Shown piece by piece: positions 7,731-14,819 of a stretch of DNA of 17,884 nt. The DNA comes from UBA1181 sp963619325 (GTDB lineage: Bacteria > Bacteroidota > Bacteroidia > Bacteroidales > Paludibacteraceae). The notes under the pieces are model-generated. The model was given only the letters and a program-made list of their open reading frames with translations, was not told the DNA's origin and did no database searches. The stretch covers positions 1-17,884 of the forward strand of contig CAVEVQ010000039.1 in NCBI GenBank assembly GCA_963619325.1. Reading direction: 5' to 3'. Both the position numbers and the translations under genes were made by a program. Within the stretch, counting starts at the first letter, position 1. Every line of letters starts with the position of its first letter.

Positions 7731-8840
7731 TTAGATTTCACTTTCTTTCAAGCGTTCTGCGTTCTCAGCGACAATCAGTTTATCGATAATCTCTTGTATA
7801 TCGCCCCCCATCACAGCCTGTAAGTTATAGAGTGTAAGGTTGATACGGTGATCGGTAACACGACCTTGAGGATAGTTGTAAGTGCGAATCTTGGCAGAAC
7901 GGTCGCCCGTTGAAACCATTGTCTTACGGCGAGCGGCGATATCGTCCATGTATTTCTGATGCTCACGGTCGTAAATCATCGTACGCAAACGGGAGAGCGC
8001 GCGTTCCTTGTTTTTAGGTTGGTCGCGCGTCTCGGTACACTCGATCAAGATTTCTTCGGCAACTCCCGTATTTGGGTTCTTCCAAATATAGCGCAAACGC
8101 ACACCAGACTCCACCTTGTTGACATTCTGACCGCCAGCACCCCCCGAACGGAACGTATCCCACTTGATTTCACCCTCGTTAATCTGCACATCAAACTCGT
8201 CAGCCTCGGGCAAGACAGCCACAGTAGCAGCGGAGGTATGCACACGACCTTGCGTCTCAGTGGCAGGCACACGCTGAACACGATGCACGCCTGATTCATA
8301 TTTCAACGTGCCATAGACATTTTCTCCAGAAACAGTAAATATGATTTCCTTATAACCTCCGGCAGTACCCTCATTGAAAGAAGATACAGAAACAGACCAA
8401 CCCTTCGTCTCGCAGTATTTAGCATACATTTTGAAGAGGTCGCCCGCGAAGAGAGCTGCTTCGTCGCCACCTGTTCCGCCACGTATTTCAACGATGGCGT
8501 TCTTTCCATCTTCAGGATCAGAAGGGATAAGGAGGATTTTAATATGCTCTTCCATCTCTGGAATTTTCGGTTCGTACTCATCAAGTTCCTCTTTCGCCAT
8601 AGCGCGCATATCAGGGTCAGACTCAGTTTCCAAGATTTCTTTTGCTTGACTGATGTTAGACAAAGCAGCAACATACTCTTTGCGAGCCTGCACAATCAAC
8701 TCCAAGTCATGATATTCCTTGTTGAGTTTCACATAACGCTTCATATCGGCGATTACAGCAGGGTCGGTAATCAGCGTAGCGATCTCCTCGAACTTATGCT
8801 CTAATCCATCTAATTTTTCCAATAAAGAATTTTCTGCCAT
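7731..8840 (-). CDS. prfA: Peptide chain release factor 1 (RF1)
   Basis: A 369-residue class I release factor of near-standard length. The universal GGQ motif, which triggers peptidyl-tRNA hydrolysis in the ribosomal peptidyl-transferase centre, is at 236-238 in RSGGAGGQNVNK. The stop-codon selector is PAT at 192-194 in VQRVPATETQGRVHTS, the PxT tripeptide of RF1 (UAA/UAG) rather than the SPF of RF2. The acidic, helical N-terminal domain (about 1-110) and the conserved IRGGTGGDEAALFAGDLFKMY segment are present, the latter at 119-139. It is a cytoplasmic essential translation factor. It has its own terminator and is divergent from the rhodanese gene with a 137-bp spacer. In several Bacteroidales I recall prfA lying beside pyrF; here no such neighbour is present. 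Confidence 0.97.
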   Translation of the reverse strand: MAENSLLEKLDGLEHKFEEIATLITDPAVIADMKRYVKLNKEYHDLELIVQARKEYVAALSNISQAKEILETESDPDMRAMAKEELDEYEPKIPEMEEHIKILLIPSDPEDGKNAIVEIRGGTGGDEAALFAGDLFKMYAKYCETKGWSVSVSSFNEGTAGGYKEIIFTVSGENVYGTLKYESGVHRVQRVPATETQGRVHTSAATVAVLPEADEFDVQINEGEIKWDTFRSGGAGGQNVNKVESGVRLRYIWKNPNTGVAEEILIECTETRDQPKNKERALSRLRTMIYDREHQKYMDDIAARRKTMVSTGDRSAKIRTYNYPQGRVTDHRINLTLYNLQAVMGGDIQEIIDKLIVAENAERLKESEI

Positions 8841-8879
8841 ATTACTTTAGACGTAGTACCACAATTAAATTTCAATCCA

Positions 8880-8887
8880 CAAAAATA
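8880..8887 (-). promoter_or_regulatory. Candidate -7 element for prfA
   Basis: On the minus strand this reads TATTTTTG, a match to TAnnTTTG, about 40 nt upstream of the prfA ATG. No TTTG -33 element is seen at the usual distance. The same octamer occurs upstream of the macroglobulin gene. Confidence 0.4.
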
Positions 8888-8922
8888 GCAAAAATCAGCG
8901 ACTTTATGAGGGTAAAATTTGC

Positions 8923-8930
8923 TATCTTCG
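8923..8930 (+). promoter_or_regulatory. Candidate -7 element for the rhodanese gene
   Basis: TATCTTCG differs by one base from TAnnTTTG and is followed by CAAG, close to the TATCTTTGCAA form common in Bacteroidota promoters. It is 47 nt upstream of the chosen ATG, which places the transcript start after the longer upstream reading frame begins at 8906 and supports the downstream start at 8978. Confidence 0.45.
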
Positions 8931-8977
8931 CAAGAGAGTTATCTATCAGATTGGCAGACAGGAAAAAAATCAAGGAT

Positions 8978-9367
8978 ATGAAAAAAGAATTGCTACTTCT
9001 AACATCTTTAGTAATGGGATTTTTCGCAATGAGTTGGGCGAACGACAATGTCAAGATATTTTCGCCCAAAGACTTTAAGATAGGGCTGCAAAAAGACACA
9101 GCAGCAGTAATTCTCGACGTCCGTCGTCCGTCGGAGTTTGCCGAGGGGCATATCAAGGGATCCATCAACATAGACTGGCTCGACATCGAGAAGTTCAAAG
9201 CAGAAGCAGAGAAATTAGACGAAAACAAGACCTATTTCGTCTATTGCCGAAGTGGGAAACGAAGCAATGCGGCAGCCCGAGAGATGGTAAAACACGGATT
9301 GAAGGTGATCGATCTTCAGGGGGGAATATTGTTGTGGAAGCAACAAGGATTTGAGGTAGTAAAATAA
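8978..9367 (+). CDS. Exported single-domain rhodanese (sulfurtransferase)
   Basis: A 129-residue protein with a signal peptide (MKK, hydrophobic core, probable cleavage near SWA-N at 19-22) and one rhodanese domain. LDVRRPSEFAEGHIKGSINI (46-65) contains the two conserved rhodanese boxes and VYCRSGKRS carries the active-site loop with catalytic C90, where a persulfide would form. WKQQGFEV at the end is the usual closing segment. The frame is open back to 8906, but the ATG at 8978 gives a proper signal peptide and fits the promoter candidate. It probably acts in the periplasm, moving sulfur or serving as a redox/thiol protein; the acceptor is unknown. It is followed directly by a methyltransferase scrap and then the carbonic anhydrase gene on the same strand. 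Confidence 0.9.
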   Translation: MKKELLLLTSLVMGFFAMSWANDNVKIFSPKDFKIGLQKDTAAVILDVRRPSEFAEGHIKGSINIDWLDIEKFKAEAEKLDENKTYFVYCRSGKRSNAAAREMVKHGLKVIDLQGGILLWKQQGFEVVK

Positions 9368-9380
9368 GGTGCGGGGATTT

Positions 9381-9461
9381 ATGTGCAAACCGAAAGTTCG
9401 ATTTATTGATTTATTTGCAGGCATCGGAGATATTCGATTAGGATTACAAGTTCCTCGTTGA
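9381..9461 (+). pseudogene. Remnant of a C5-cytosine DNA methyltransferase (motif I only)
   Basis: From an ATG, 26 codons read MCKPKVRFIDLFAGIGDIRL followed by GLQVPR and a TGA stop. FIDLFAGIG-x-IRLGL is the start of C5-cytosine DNA methyltransferases, motif I, which binds S-adenosylmethionine. Family members have about 300 or more further residues; here the match ends at once. In the next frame the bases from 9448 read KFLVEWISKKNIF, which loosely resembles the segment after motif X (VPVVEWI..), as if the body of the gene had been deleted; this second point is weak. The scrap fills the space between the rhodanese and the carbonic anhydrase. Confidence 0.7.
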
Positions 9462-9499
9462 ATGGATATCAAAAAAAAATATATTCAAAACAAATTACC

Positions 9500-10039
9500 A
9501 TGATCGACCAACTATTAGCCTACAACAAAACATTTGTAGAGACGAAAGGATACGAGAAATTCAAAACCTCGAAATATCCCGATAAAAAAATCGCCATCGT
9601 CACTTGCATGGACACCCGCTTGGTGGAGTTGCTTCCTGCTGCGTTGGGCATCAAAAACGGAGATGTCAAAATTATCAAAAATGCAGGGGCGGTCATCACC
9701 AATCCGTTCGACTCGACCGTTCGTTCTCTTCTGATCGCTATTTACGAATTAGGAGTCAACGAGGTGATGATCATCGGGCATACGGGATGTGGCGTGCAGG
9801 GAATGGACGGCGAGGAGATGCTCCACCTGATGAGAGAGCGAGGCGTCGACGACGAGCATATCAATCTGATGAAACATTGTGGCATCGACCTTGAGGCCTG
9901 GCTCCACGGATTCGACGACACAGACGCTGCCATCCTTGAAACAGTAGACTTGGTGCGCAACCATCCCCTCATGCCCAAAGACATCGTCGTAAAGGGGTAC
10001 ATTATGGACTCAGAGACGGGAGAGTTGAGTCAGATTTAG
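9500..10039 (+). CDS. Beta-class carbonic anhydrase
   Basis: A 179-residue protein with the zinc and catalytic set of beta-carbonic anhydrases: C36 with the D38/R40 pair in VTCMDTR, and H94 and C97 in IIGHTGCG. KNAGAVI at 60-66 is also characteristic. It would interconvert CO2 and bicarbonate in the cytoplasm; there is no signal peptide. It is on the short side for the family and belongs to the compact COG0288 group. A frame extension to a TTG at 9458 is possible, but the ATG at 9500 begins where family similarity begins. The stop codon lies inside a stem-loop. The gene is downstream of the rhodanese and the methyltransferase scrap and has no obvious promoter of its own. Confidence 0.92.
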   Translation: MIDQLLAYNKTFVETKGYEKFKTSKYPDKKIAIVTCMDTRLVELLPAALGIKNGDVKIIKNAGAVITNPFDSTVRSLLIAIYELGVNEVMIIGHTGCGVQGMDGEEMLHLMRERGVDDEHINLMKHCGIDLEAWLHGFDDTDAAILETVDLVRNHPLMPKDIVVKGYIMDSETGELSQI

Positions 10040-10058
10040 CCAATAAATCCTGACTCAA
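10025..10058 (+). other. Stem-loop overlapping the carbonic anhydrase stop codon
   Basis: TTGAGTCAGATTTA (10025-10038) can pair with 10044-10058 to give a 14-bp stem with one bulged C and a 5-nt loop. The TAG stop (10037-10039) is in the hairpin. A-rich, not T-rich, sequence follows, so it is not a standard intrinsic terminator; it may stabilise the 3' end of the transcript or act with Rho. Confidence 0.5.
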
Positions 10059-10243
10059 AAACCAATCGGGATATGTGAAAAGCGCCAAAATTTCGGAAAG
10101 GAAAACTTTAATAAGCGATTAAAATCAAAGTAATATAAAAAGCGGATTTGAAACATTCAGACAAGATTCTGAATTGTAATTAATTCCTCTTTGGATGTTA
10201 GAATTGCAATATCACCCCCATTCCATCGTTGTTTTTTAGACGG

Positions 10244-10274
10244 TTTGCTATAACAGAGAAAGATTATAAATTTG
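10244..10274 (+). promoter_or_regulatory. Bacteroidota promoter for the six-gene operon
   Basis: TTTG at 10244-10247, 19 bases, then TAAATTTG at 10267-10274: an exact match to the -33/-7 consensus with the preferred spacing. The transcript would begin near 10280, about 25 nt before the ATG at 10305. The rest of the gap 10040-10304 holds the stop-codon stem-loop, a small 7-bp inverted repeat (10155-10161 with 10168-10174) and nothing else recognisable. Confidence 0.75.
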
Positions 10275-10304
10275 TGATTCATAATAAGAATTTTGGTCGA
10301 CTAT

Positions 10305-11801
10305 ATGGATTGTTCAGTGATTAAAAAGCTAAAACGGAAATTTTTATCGCACTCTTTTACTCTCTTCTGCGCTTTTTCTTGCATAATAGCACTCAATTCC
10401 TGCAGAGATGAGTTCACATCCGACGCTTCATACCGTCTCTCCTATTCTGTCGACACACTCCGTTTCGACACCATCTTTTCGGAAGTGCTAACACCTACGC
10501 AAACCATTAAAATCTATAATCATTCGGGAAAGGACATCCAAATAGAATCATGCCAACTTCGCAATGAATATGACTGTTTTCAAATCAATCTCAACGGACA
10601 AAGCGGCACCAAATTCAGCCGTATCAACATCGAGGATGGAGACAGCCTCTTCCTCTTCGTACAATCTTATATTCCAGAAGGCGGTAAAGATACACCTCTC
10701 TATGTAGACGGCATCGTAACTTTCTCCTACAACGGCAACAACGACCAAATCGTATTGTCTGCCTTCGGTCAGGACGTGCATAAAATGCGAGACAAGTCTA
10801 TCTTGTCTGATACAGTTTGGACAAACGACAAACCCTACCTCATCTACGGCACTCTCACTGTAGACTCTGCCACTACCTTGACCATCCAAGAGGGCGCACA
10901 GCTCTACTTCCACAACGACGCCACCCTGCTCGTCAACGGCTCTCTCATCTGCAACGGCTCTCTCAACGCCCCCATCACCTTGCGAGGCGACAGAACCGAC
11001 AACATCACCTCAAGCACCTCCTACGACCAACTGAGCAACCAATGGGGTGGAATTGAACTGACAAGCAGCAGCACAGGAAACATCATCAACCATACCTTGA
11101 TCAAAAACGGAAGATTCGGTATTTTGGTAGACTCTGCCGACGTCAATGCCGAGACAGTCCGTCTCGTCATCGCCAACTCGCATATCCATAACGTGAACCA
11201 AAGCGGACTTAAAACGCATTGCGCCACCATCTACGCCTACAACTCTCTCTTCACCTGTGCAGGAAACGGATGCATCGTCCTTCAAGGAGGAAAATACATT
11301 TTCAATCACTGCACCATCGCTAACTACACACGCGGTGCCGGACTTTATGCCTACGGTGTCGTCTTAGCCAACTCTCAACTCTATGACGACAAAACAGAAA
11401 ATCTGCAAGCGTCTTTCAACAACTGCATCATCTACGGATCAAGTGCCAACGAAATCTATTTCAAACACGAGAAGATAGACGAAACTTTCAAAATAGTTTT
11501 CCGACACTGCCTGCTCAAATGCAAAACAATTCCAGAAGAACTGGCTAACGACTTCTGTTTTATGTCGCCTATTTGGAACGAGTGGCCTGACTTCAGCAAA
11601 GTCAACGTAAGCGAAAGACTCTACGACTTTCACATTGACTCACTCTCTCCTTGCAAATACAAAGGATTGCCTGCCGTGTTGACACAATATCCTGAATGCC
11701 AATTTGACAAAGACGAGAAAACGAGAGTTTCAGACTCCCTTCCAGACATCGGGGCCTACCAATGGCAACCCAGCGTAACTATTGAAGAATCAACGAAATA
11801 A
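10305..11801 (+). CDS. Right-handed parallel beta-helix lipoprotein
   Basis: A 498-residue protein. The N-terminus has a basic region, a hydrophobic stretch and a lipobox ALNSC with C33 as the likely lipid anchor. RDE follows, an acidic context compatible with surface export in Bacteroidota. Residues about 40-160 look like an all-beta domain (TQTIKIYNHSGKDIQI, VTFSYNGN). From about 180 to 380 the sequence is repetitive and Asn-rich (LTIQEGAQLYFHNDATLLVNG, then WGGIEL, NHTLIKNGRFGILV, IHNVNQSGLKTH, FNHCTIANYTRGAGLYAY), the pattern of pectate-lyase-like parallel beta-helix coils. No catalytic site can be named; such proteins bind or cleave polysaccharides or serve as surface scaffolds. The ATG at 10305 is preferred over a TTG at 10293 because it suits the promoter. 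It is the first gene of the operon, 31 nt before the next. Confidence 0.85.
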   Translation: MDCSVIKKLKRKFLSHSFTLFCAFSCIIALNSCRDEFTSDASYRLSYSVDTLRFDTIFSEVLTPTQTIKIYNHSGKDIQIESCQLRNEYDCFQINLNGQSGTKFSRINIEDGDSLFLFVQSYIPEGGKDTPLYVDGIVTFSYNGNNDQIVLSAFGQDVHKMRDKSILSDTVWTNDKPYLIYGTLTVDSATTLTIQEGAQLYFHNDATLLVNGSLICNGSLNAPITLRGDRTDNITSSTSYDQLSNQWGGIELTSSSTGNIINHTLIKNGRFGILVDSADVNAETVRLVIANSHIHNVNQSGLKTHCATIYAYNSLFTCAGNGCIVLQGGKYIFNHCTIANYTRGAGLYAYGVVLANSQLYDDKTENLQASFNNCIIYGSSANEIYFKHEKIDETFKIVFRHCLLKCKTIPEELANDFCFMSPIWNEWPDFSKVNVSERLYDFHIDSLSPCKYKGLPAVLTQYPECQFDKDEKTRVSDSLPDIGAYQWQPSVTIEESTK

Positions 11802-11832
11802 AATAAACAAAACACTTTAAAAACATCAATAA

Positions 11833-12855
11833 ATGAATAAAATCTACTTGTTTTGCATAGGGTTCTTATTACTGAGTTCGCAAGCGTCAGCGGATAAGAC
11901 AGTCCGCATAGTGAGCTACAACTTAGAAAACCTCTTTGACTGCGAGAATGACCCCAAAACAGACGATGATTCGTTCACTCCCGAAGGAGACCATCACTGG
12001 ACATACGGCAAATACTGGACAAAAGTAAACAATCTATCAAGAGCCATCACCGCTGCTGGCGAATGGGAGACGCCCATCGTCATCGGCTTATGCGAGGTGG
12101 AAAACGCTAAAGTCGTCGTCGACCTACTACACAAAACGCAACTGAAAAACGCCAAATACCAGTTCATACACAAAGACTCGCCCGACCGTCGTGGCGTTGA
12201 CGTGGCTCTTGCCTATCTCCCTTCTGAATTTCGTCTGCTCCAAACAGCCTTCATTCCTGTGAACATCATTGACGGAAAACCCACGAGAGACATTCTGCAT
12301 GCCACCGGCCAACTCTCCAACGGCGACACCCTACACGTCTTTGTCAACCATTGGCCCTCGCGCTATGGTGGCGAAATGGAATCGCGACCTAACCGCATGC
12401 TGGCAGCAGAAACCTTGCGCGAACAGACAGACAGCCTGTTCTCAATCGGGAATCCTAAAATCATCATTTTAGGAGATTTTAACGACTACCCAGATGATGA
12501 GAGTTTAATCTACGGATTATGTGCGGTTTCCCCCTCAAAAAATTCTATATTTGACGAGCCTTTTGACCAACTCTACAATCTGGCTTACCCAATCCATGAA
12601 GAGGGCAAAAAAGGCAGTCATAAATTCGGCGGTGAATGGGGTATGTTAGATCAGATAATCGTCTCAGCAACCCTCTTGAATGAAGAAGAATCCACTTTCG
12701 CAAACCCACAAGGGCTGACAATCTGCGAAGCTCCGTTCCTATTCAAAGAGAGTGCTACTGGTCCTTCACCGAAGCGTTCCTTCTTAGGGAATTTCTTCGC
12801 ATACGGCTATAGCGACCACCTCCCCATCTACATCGACATTTACCTAACAGAATAA
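11833..12855 (+). CDS. Secreted endonuclease/exonuclease/phosphatase family protein
   Basis: A 340-residue protein with a signal peptide cleaved probably after A20 (QASA-D). The domain fills the rest and has the family's metal and catalytic set: SYNLENLFD with N30, CEVEN with E88/E90, DRRGVDVALAY (118-128), VNHWPSR with H173, LGDFND with D215 and N217, and the terminal SDHLP with D328-H329. The fold is shared by DNase I-like nucleases, sphingomyelinases and inositol phosphatases, all cleaving phosphoester bonds with Mg. The VNHWPSR and SYNLENLFD forms are common in uncharacterised Bacteroidota members, so the substrate (DNA, nucleotide or phospholipid) is open. It would act outside the cytoplasm. 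It sits 31 nt after the beta-helix gene and 23 nt before the kinase gene. Confidence 0.92.
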   Translation: MNKIYLFCIGFLLLSSQASADKTVRIVSYNLENLFDCENDPKTDDDSFTPEGDHHWTYGKYWTKVNNLSRAITAAGEWETPIVIGLCEVENAKVVVDLLHKTQLKNAKYQFIHKDSPDRRGVDVALAYLPSEFRLLQTAFIPVNIIDGKPTRDILHATGQLSNGDTLHVFVNHWPSRYGGEMESRPNRMLAAETLREQTDSLFSIGNPKIIILGDFNDYPDDESLIYGLCAVSPSKNSIFDEPFDQLYNLAYPIHEEGKKGSHKFGGEWGMLDQIIVSATLLNEEESTFANPQGLTICEAPFLFKESATGPSPKRSFLGNFFAYGYSDHLPIYIDIYLTE

Positions 12856-12878
12856 AATAACGACTCTTTCACCATTAT

Positions 12879-14015
12879 ATGTCCAAGAAATTCAACTATA
12901 CACCACTTCTGCACATCATAATCTGGTTGCTCTATATCCTCTCTCCTTTAATTTTCTTCCACAGAAATGGAGACGCCGACATCGTACACTACTCTCGCCA
13001 TTTCATCATGGCACTTTCTCTCATGCTCGTCTTCTACATCAACTATTTCTATTTCGTAAAACGATTCTTGCTAAAGAGTCTTCTAAGAGAATTTTTCGGA
13101 GTCAACGCCATCGTAATCCTGATATGTTGCGCCATAAATTTCGCTTTTCACAATTACACGGAACCCAAATTAGAGGAGGCGCGCGTAGAACGAATGATTC
13201 GCACTCAAAAAGAGATTGAAACCAGAATGAGGGAGGGTTACACCCATCAAGAAGCTGTACAAATGCGAATAAAACGCTTCAGAGGGAAAAAAATCGTGGT
13301 GTGGGACTCGCTTCTGCGAATTTTAGCCTGTATTTGTGTGATTGGTACTGCAGTAGCTCTAAAATCAATCCAGAATCTTTATGTGGCAGAAGAAAAACGC
13401 AAGGAAGAAAAAAGAGCCAAAACAGAAGCAGAACTCAAAAATCTGAAAAGCCAACTCAACCCCCACTTTCTTTTTAATACACTCAACAACATCTATGCCC
13501 TGATTGCCATCAGCCAGGAGAAATCGCAAGCCGCCGTCATCGACCTCAGCAAAATGTTACGATACATTCTTTACGAAGCAGATGCAGAAGAAATTGAAAT
13601 TTCAAAAGAAATAAATTTTATTGAGAATTACATAAAACTAATGCGTCTTCGGTTGAGTGATAAAGTTGAAGTAATAACACATTTTGATATAACACAAAAC
13701 GAATCATTGCGTATTGCTCCGCTACTTTTTATTACATTTGTAGAAAATGCTTTCAAGCATGGTATTTCAGTGAAAGAACACTCTTTTGTGCATTTTTCAA
13801 TCATTGAGACAAGCCCATATACTATCGACTGCATTTTGGAGAATAGTTGCTTTCCGAAAGATGGGAAAACAGACAAAAGCGGTTCGGGCATTGGATTAGA
13901 AAATCTAAAGAGACGGTTGGAACTCATCTATCCAAAACGGTTTCAATTCTCTTGTGGCATTGAAAATCAAGTCTATAAGTCAAGACTGACCATTGATTGC
14001 AGTCCGAAATGTTAA
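12879..14015 (+). CDS. LytS-type sensor histidine kinase (His_kinase family)
   Basis: A 378-residue membrane kinase. Four transmembrane segments are seen at about 11-27, 42-60, 73-90 and 144-161. Between the third and fourth lies a charged, helix-rich stretch (about 93-142) that should be periplasmic if the N-terminus is inside. A charged coiled-coil (170-190) leads to the phosphoacceptor motif LNPHFLFNTLN with H196. The ATP-binding part has the N-box FVENAFKHG (N290) and GSGIGLENLKRR (335-346). This is the kinase class that pairs with LytTR regulators, and such a regulator follows 36 nt later. There is no recognisable ligand-binding domain, so the periplasmic segment or the membrane part may sense. 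From about base 13560 the gene is clearly richer in AT than its first two thirds, with a change in codon choice (ATC to ATT/ATA for Ile). Confidence 0.95.
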   Translation: MSKKFNYTPLLHIIIWLLYILSPLIFFHRNGDADIVHYSRHFIMALSLMLVFYINYFYFVKRFLLKSLLREFFGVNAIVILICCAINFAFHNYTEPKLEEARVERMIRTQKEIETRMREGYTHQEAVQMRIKRFRGKKIVVWDSLLRILACICVIGTAVALKSIQNLYVAEEKRKEEKRAKTEAELKNLKSQLNPHFLFNTLNNIYALIAISQEKSQAAVIDLSKMLRYILYEADAEEIEISKEINFIENYIKLMRLRLSDKVEVITHFDITQNESLRIAPLLFITFVENAFKHGISVKEHSFVHFSIIETSPYTIDCILENSCFPKDGKTDKSGSGIGLENLKRRLELIYPKRFQFSCGIENQVYKSRLTIDCSPKC

Positions 14016-14051
14016 GTAAAAAACTATTTTAACACGAAAATATATTTTGCG

Positions 14052-14819
14052 ATGAACGAAAATAAGATAACAGTTGCCGTGGTCGACGATGAACCATTGG
14101 CATTAGGACTTTTGGAGAGTTACGTCAACCGAACTCCTTTCTTAGAGTTGGTAGGCAAGTATGACAGTGCATTGGAGGCTATGCAGGTGATTCCGACGAA
14201 GATGCCTCAGCTGATCTTCGTAGACATCCAAATGCCGAACCTCAACGGTTTGGAGTTCTCTAAATTGGTGATGAACAGGACAAAGGTAATCTTCACAACC
14301 GCCTTCCAACAATACGCTGTCGACGGATATAAGGTCAACGCCTTAGACTATCTCTTGAAGCCTATCTCTTACGCCGACTTCGTCTTGGCGGCTCAAAAAG
14401 CCTACGATTGGTACAACAACCCAAGCAACGCAGGTAACTCAGGAGGTCAGAAAGCCGGCGAAACGACAAAAGACAGCATCTTCATCAAATCAGACTACAA
14501 GCTGCTTCAAATAGAAATGGAAAAAATCATTTACATAGAGGGACTAAAAGACTATGTGAAGATTTTCGTTGAAGATCAATCCTATCCTATCCTTTCGTTA
14601 ATGAATATGAAGACATTAGAGGCTATGCTTCCATCTGATCGCTTCGCTCGCGTCCACCGCTCTTTCATCGTGCAACCTAAAAAAATCAAGGTCATTGAAA
14701 GAAACAGAATCGTCTTCGGGAAAGAATACATTCCAATTTCAGAAACTTATAAGGAATCGTTCCAGGAATTCTTAAATCAACACGCCATCTTCTTAACAAT
14801 TCAGAGAAATGTCGATTAA
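14052..14819 (+). CDS. LytTR-family response regulator
   Basis: A 255-residue regulator. The receiver domain (about 5-125) has the acidic pair D12-D13, the phosphoacceptor D58 in FVDIQMPNLNG, T82/T83 and K103 in LLKP. A short Gly/Asn/Ser linker (about 128-140) leads to a LytTR DNA-binding domain (about 142-245) with IKSDYKLLQI, IIYIEGLKDYVKI and FARVHRSFIVQPKKIKVIE, all typical. After phosphorylation by the preceding kinase it should bind direct-repeat operators; its targets are not known, but the operon itself is a candidate. The stop codon lies inside the next gene (11-nt overlap), implying coupled translation with the flavoprotein. Confidence 0.96.
   Translation: MNENKITVAVVDDEPLALGLLESYVNRTPFLELVGKYDSALEAMQVIPTKMPQLIFVDIQMPNLNGLEFSKLVMNRTKVIFTTAFQQYAVDGYKVNALDYLLKPISYADFVLAAQKAYDWYNNPSNAGNSGGQKAGETTKDSIFIKSDYKLLQIEMEKIIYIEGLKDYVKIFVEDQSYPILSLMNMKTLEAMLPSDRFARVHRSFIVQPKKIKVIERNRIVFGKEYIPISETYKESFQEFLNQHAIFLTIQRNVD

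Noticed and set aside
8906..8977. N-terminal extension of the rhodanese from the ATG at 8906
   Set aside because: It would bury the signal peptide behind 24 residues, and the likely promoter element at 8923-8930 lies inside it.
9458..9499. TTG start for the carbonic anhydrase
   Set aside because: The extra 14 residues have no family similarity and overlap the methyltransferase scrap; the ATG at 9500 is the natural start.
9604..9894. 96-codon frame overlapping the carbonic anhydrase
   Set aside because: His/Arg-rich translation typical of an out-of-frame reading of a gene with zinc-binding motifs intact in its own frame.
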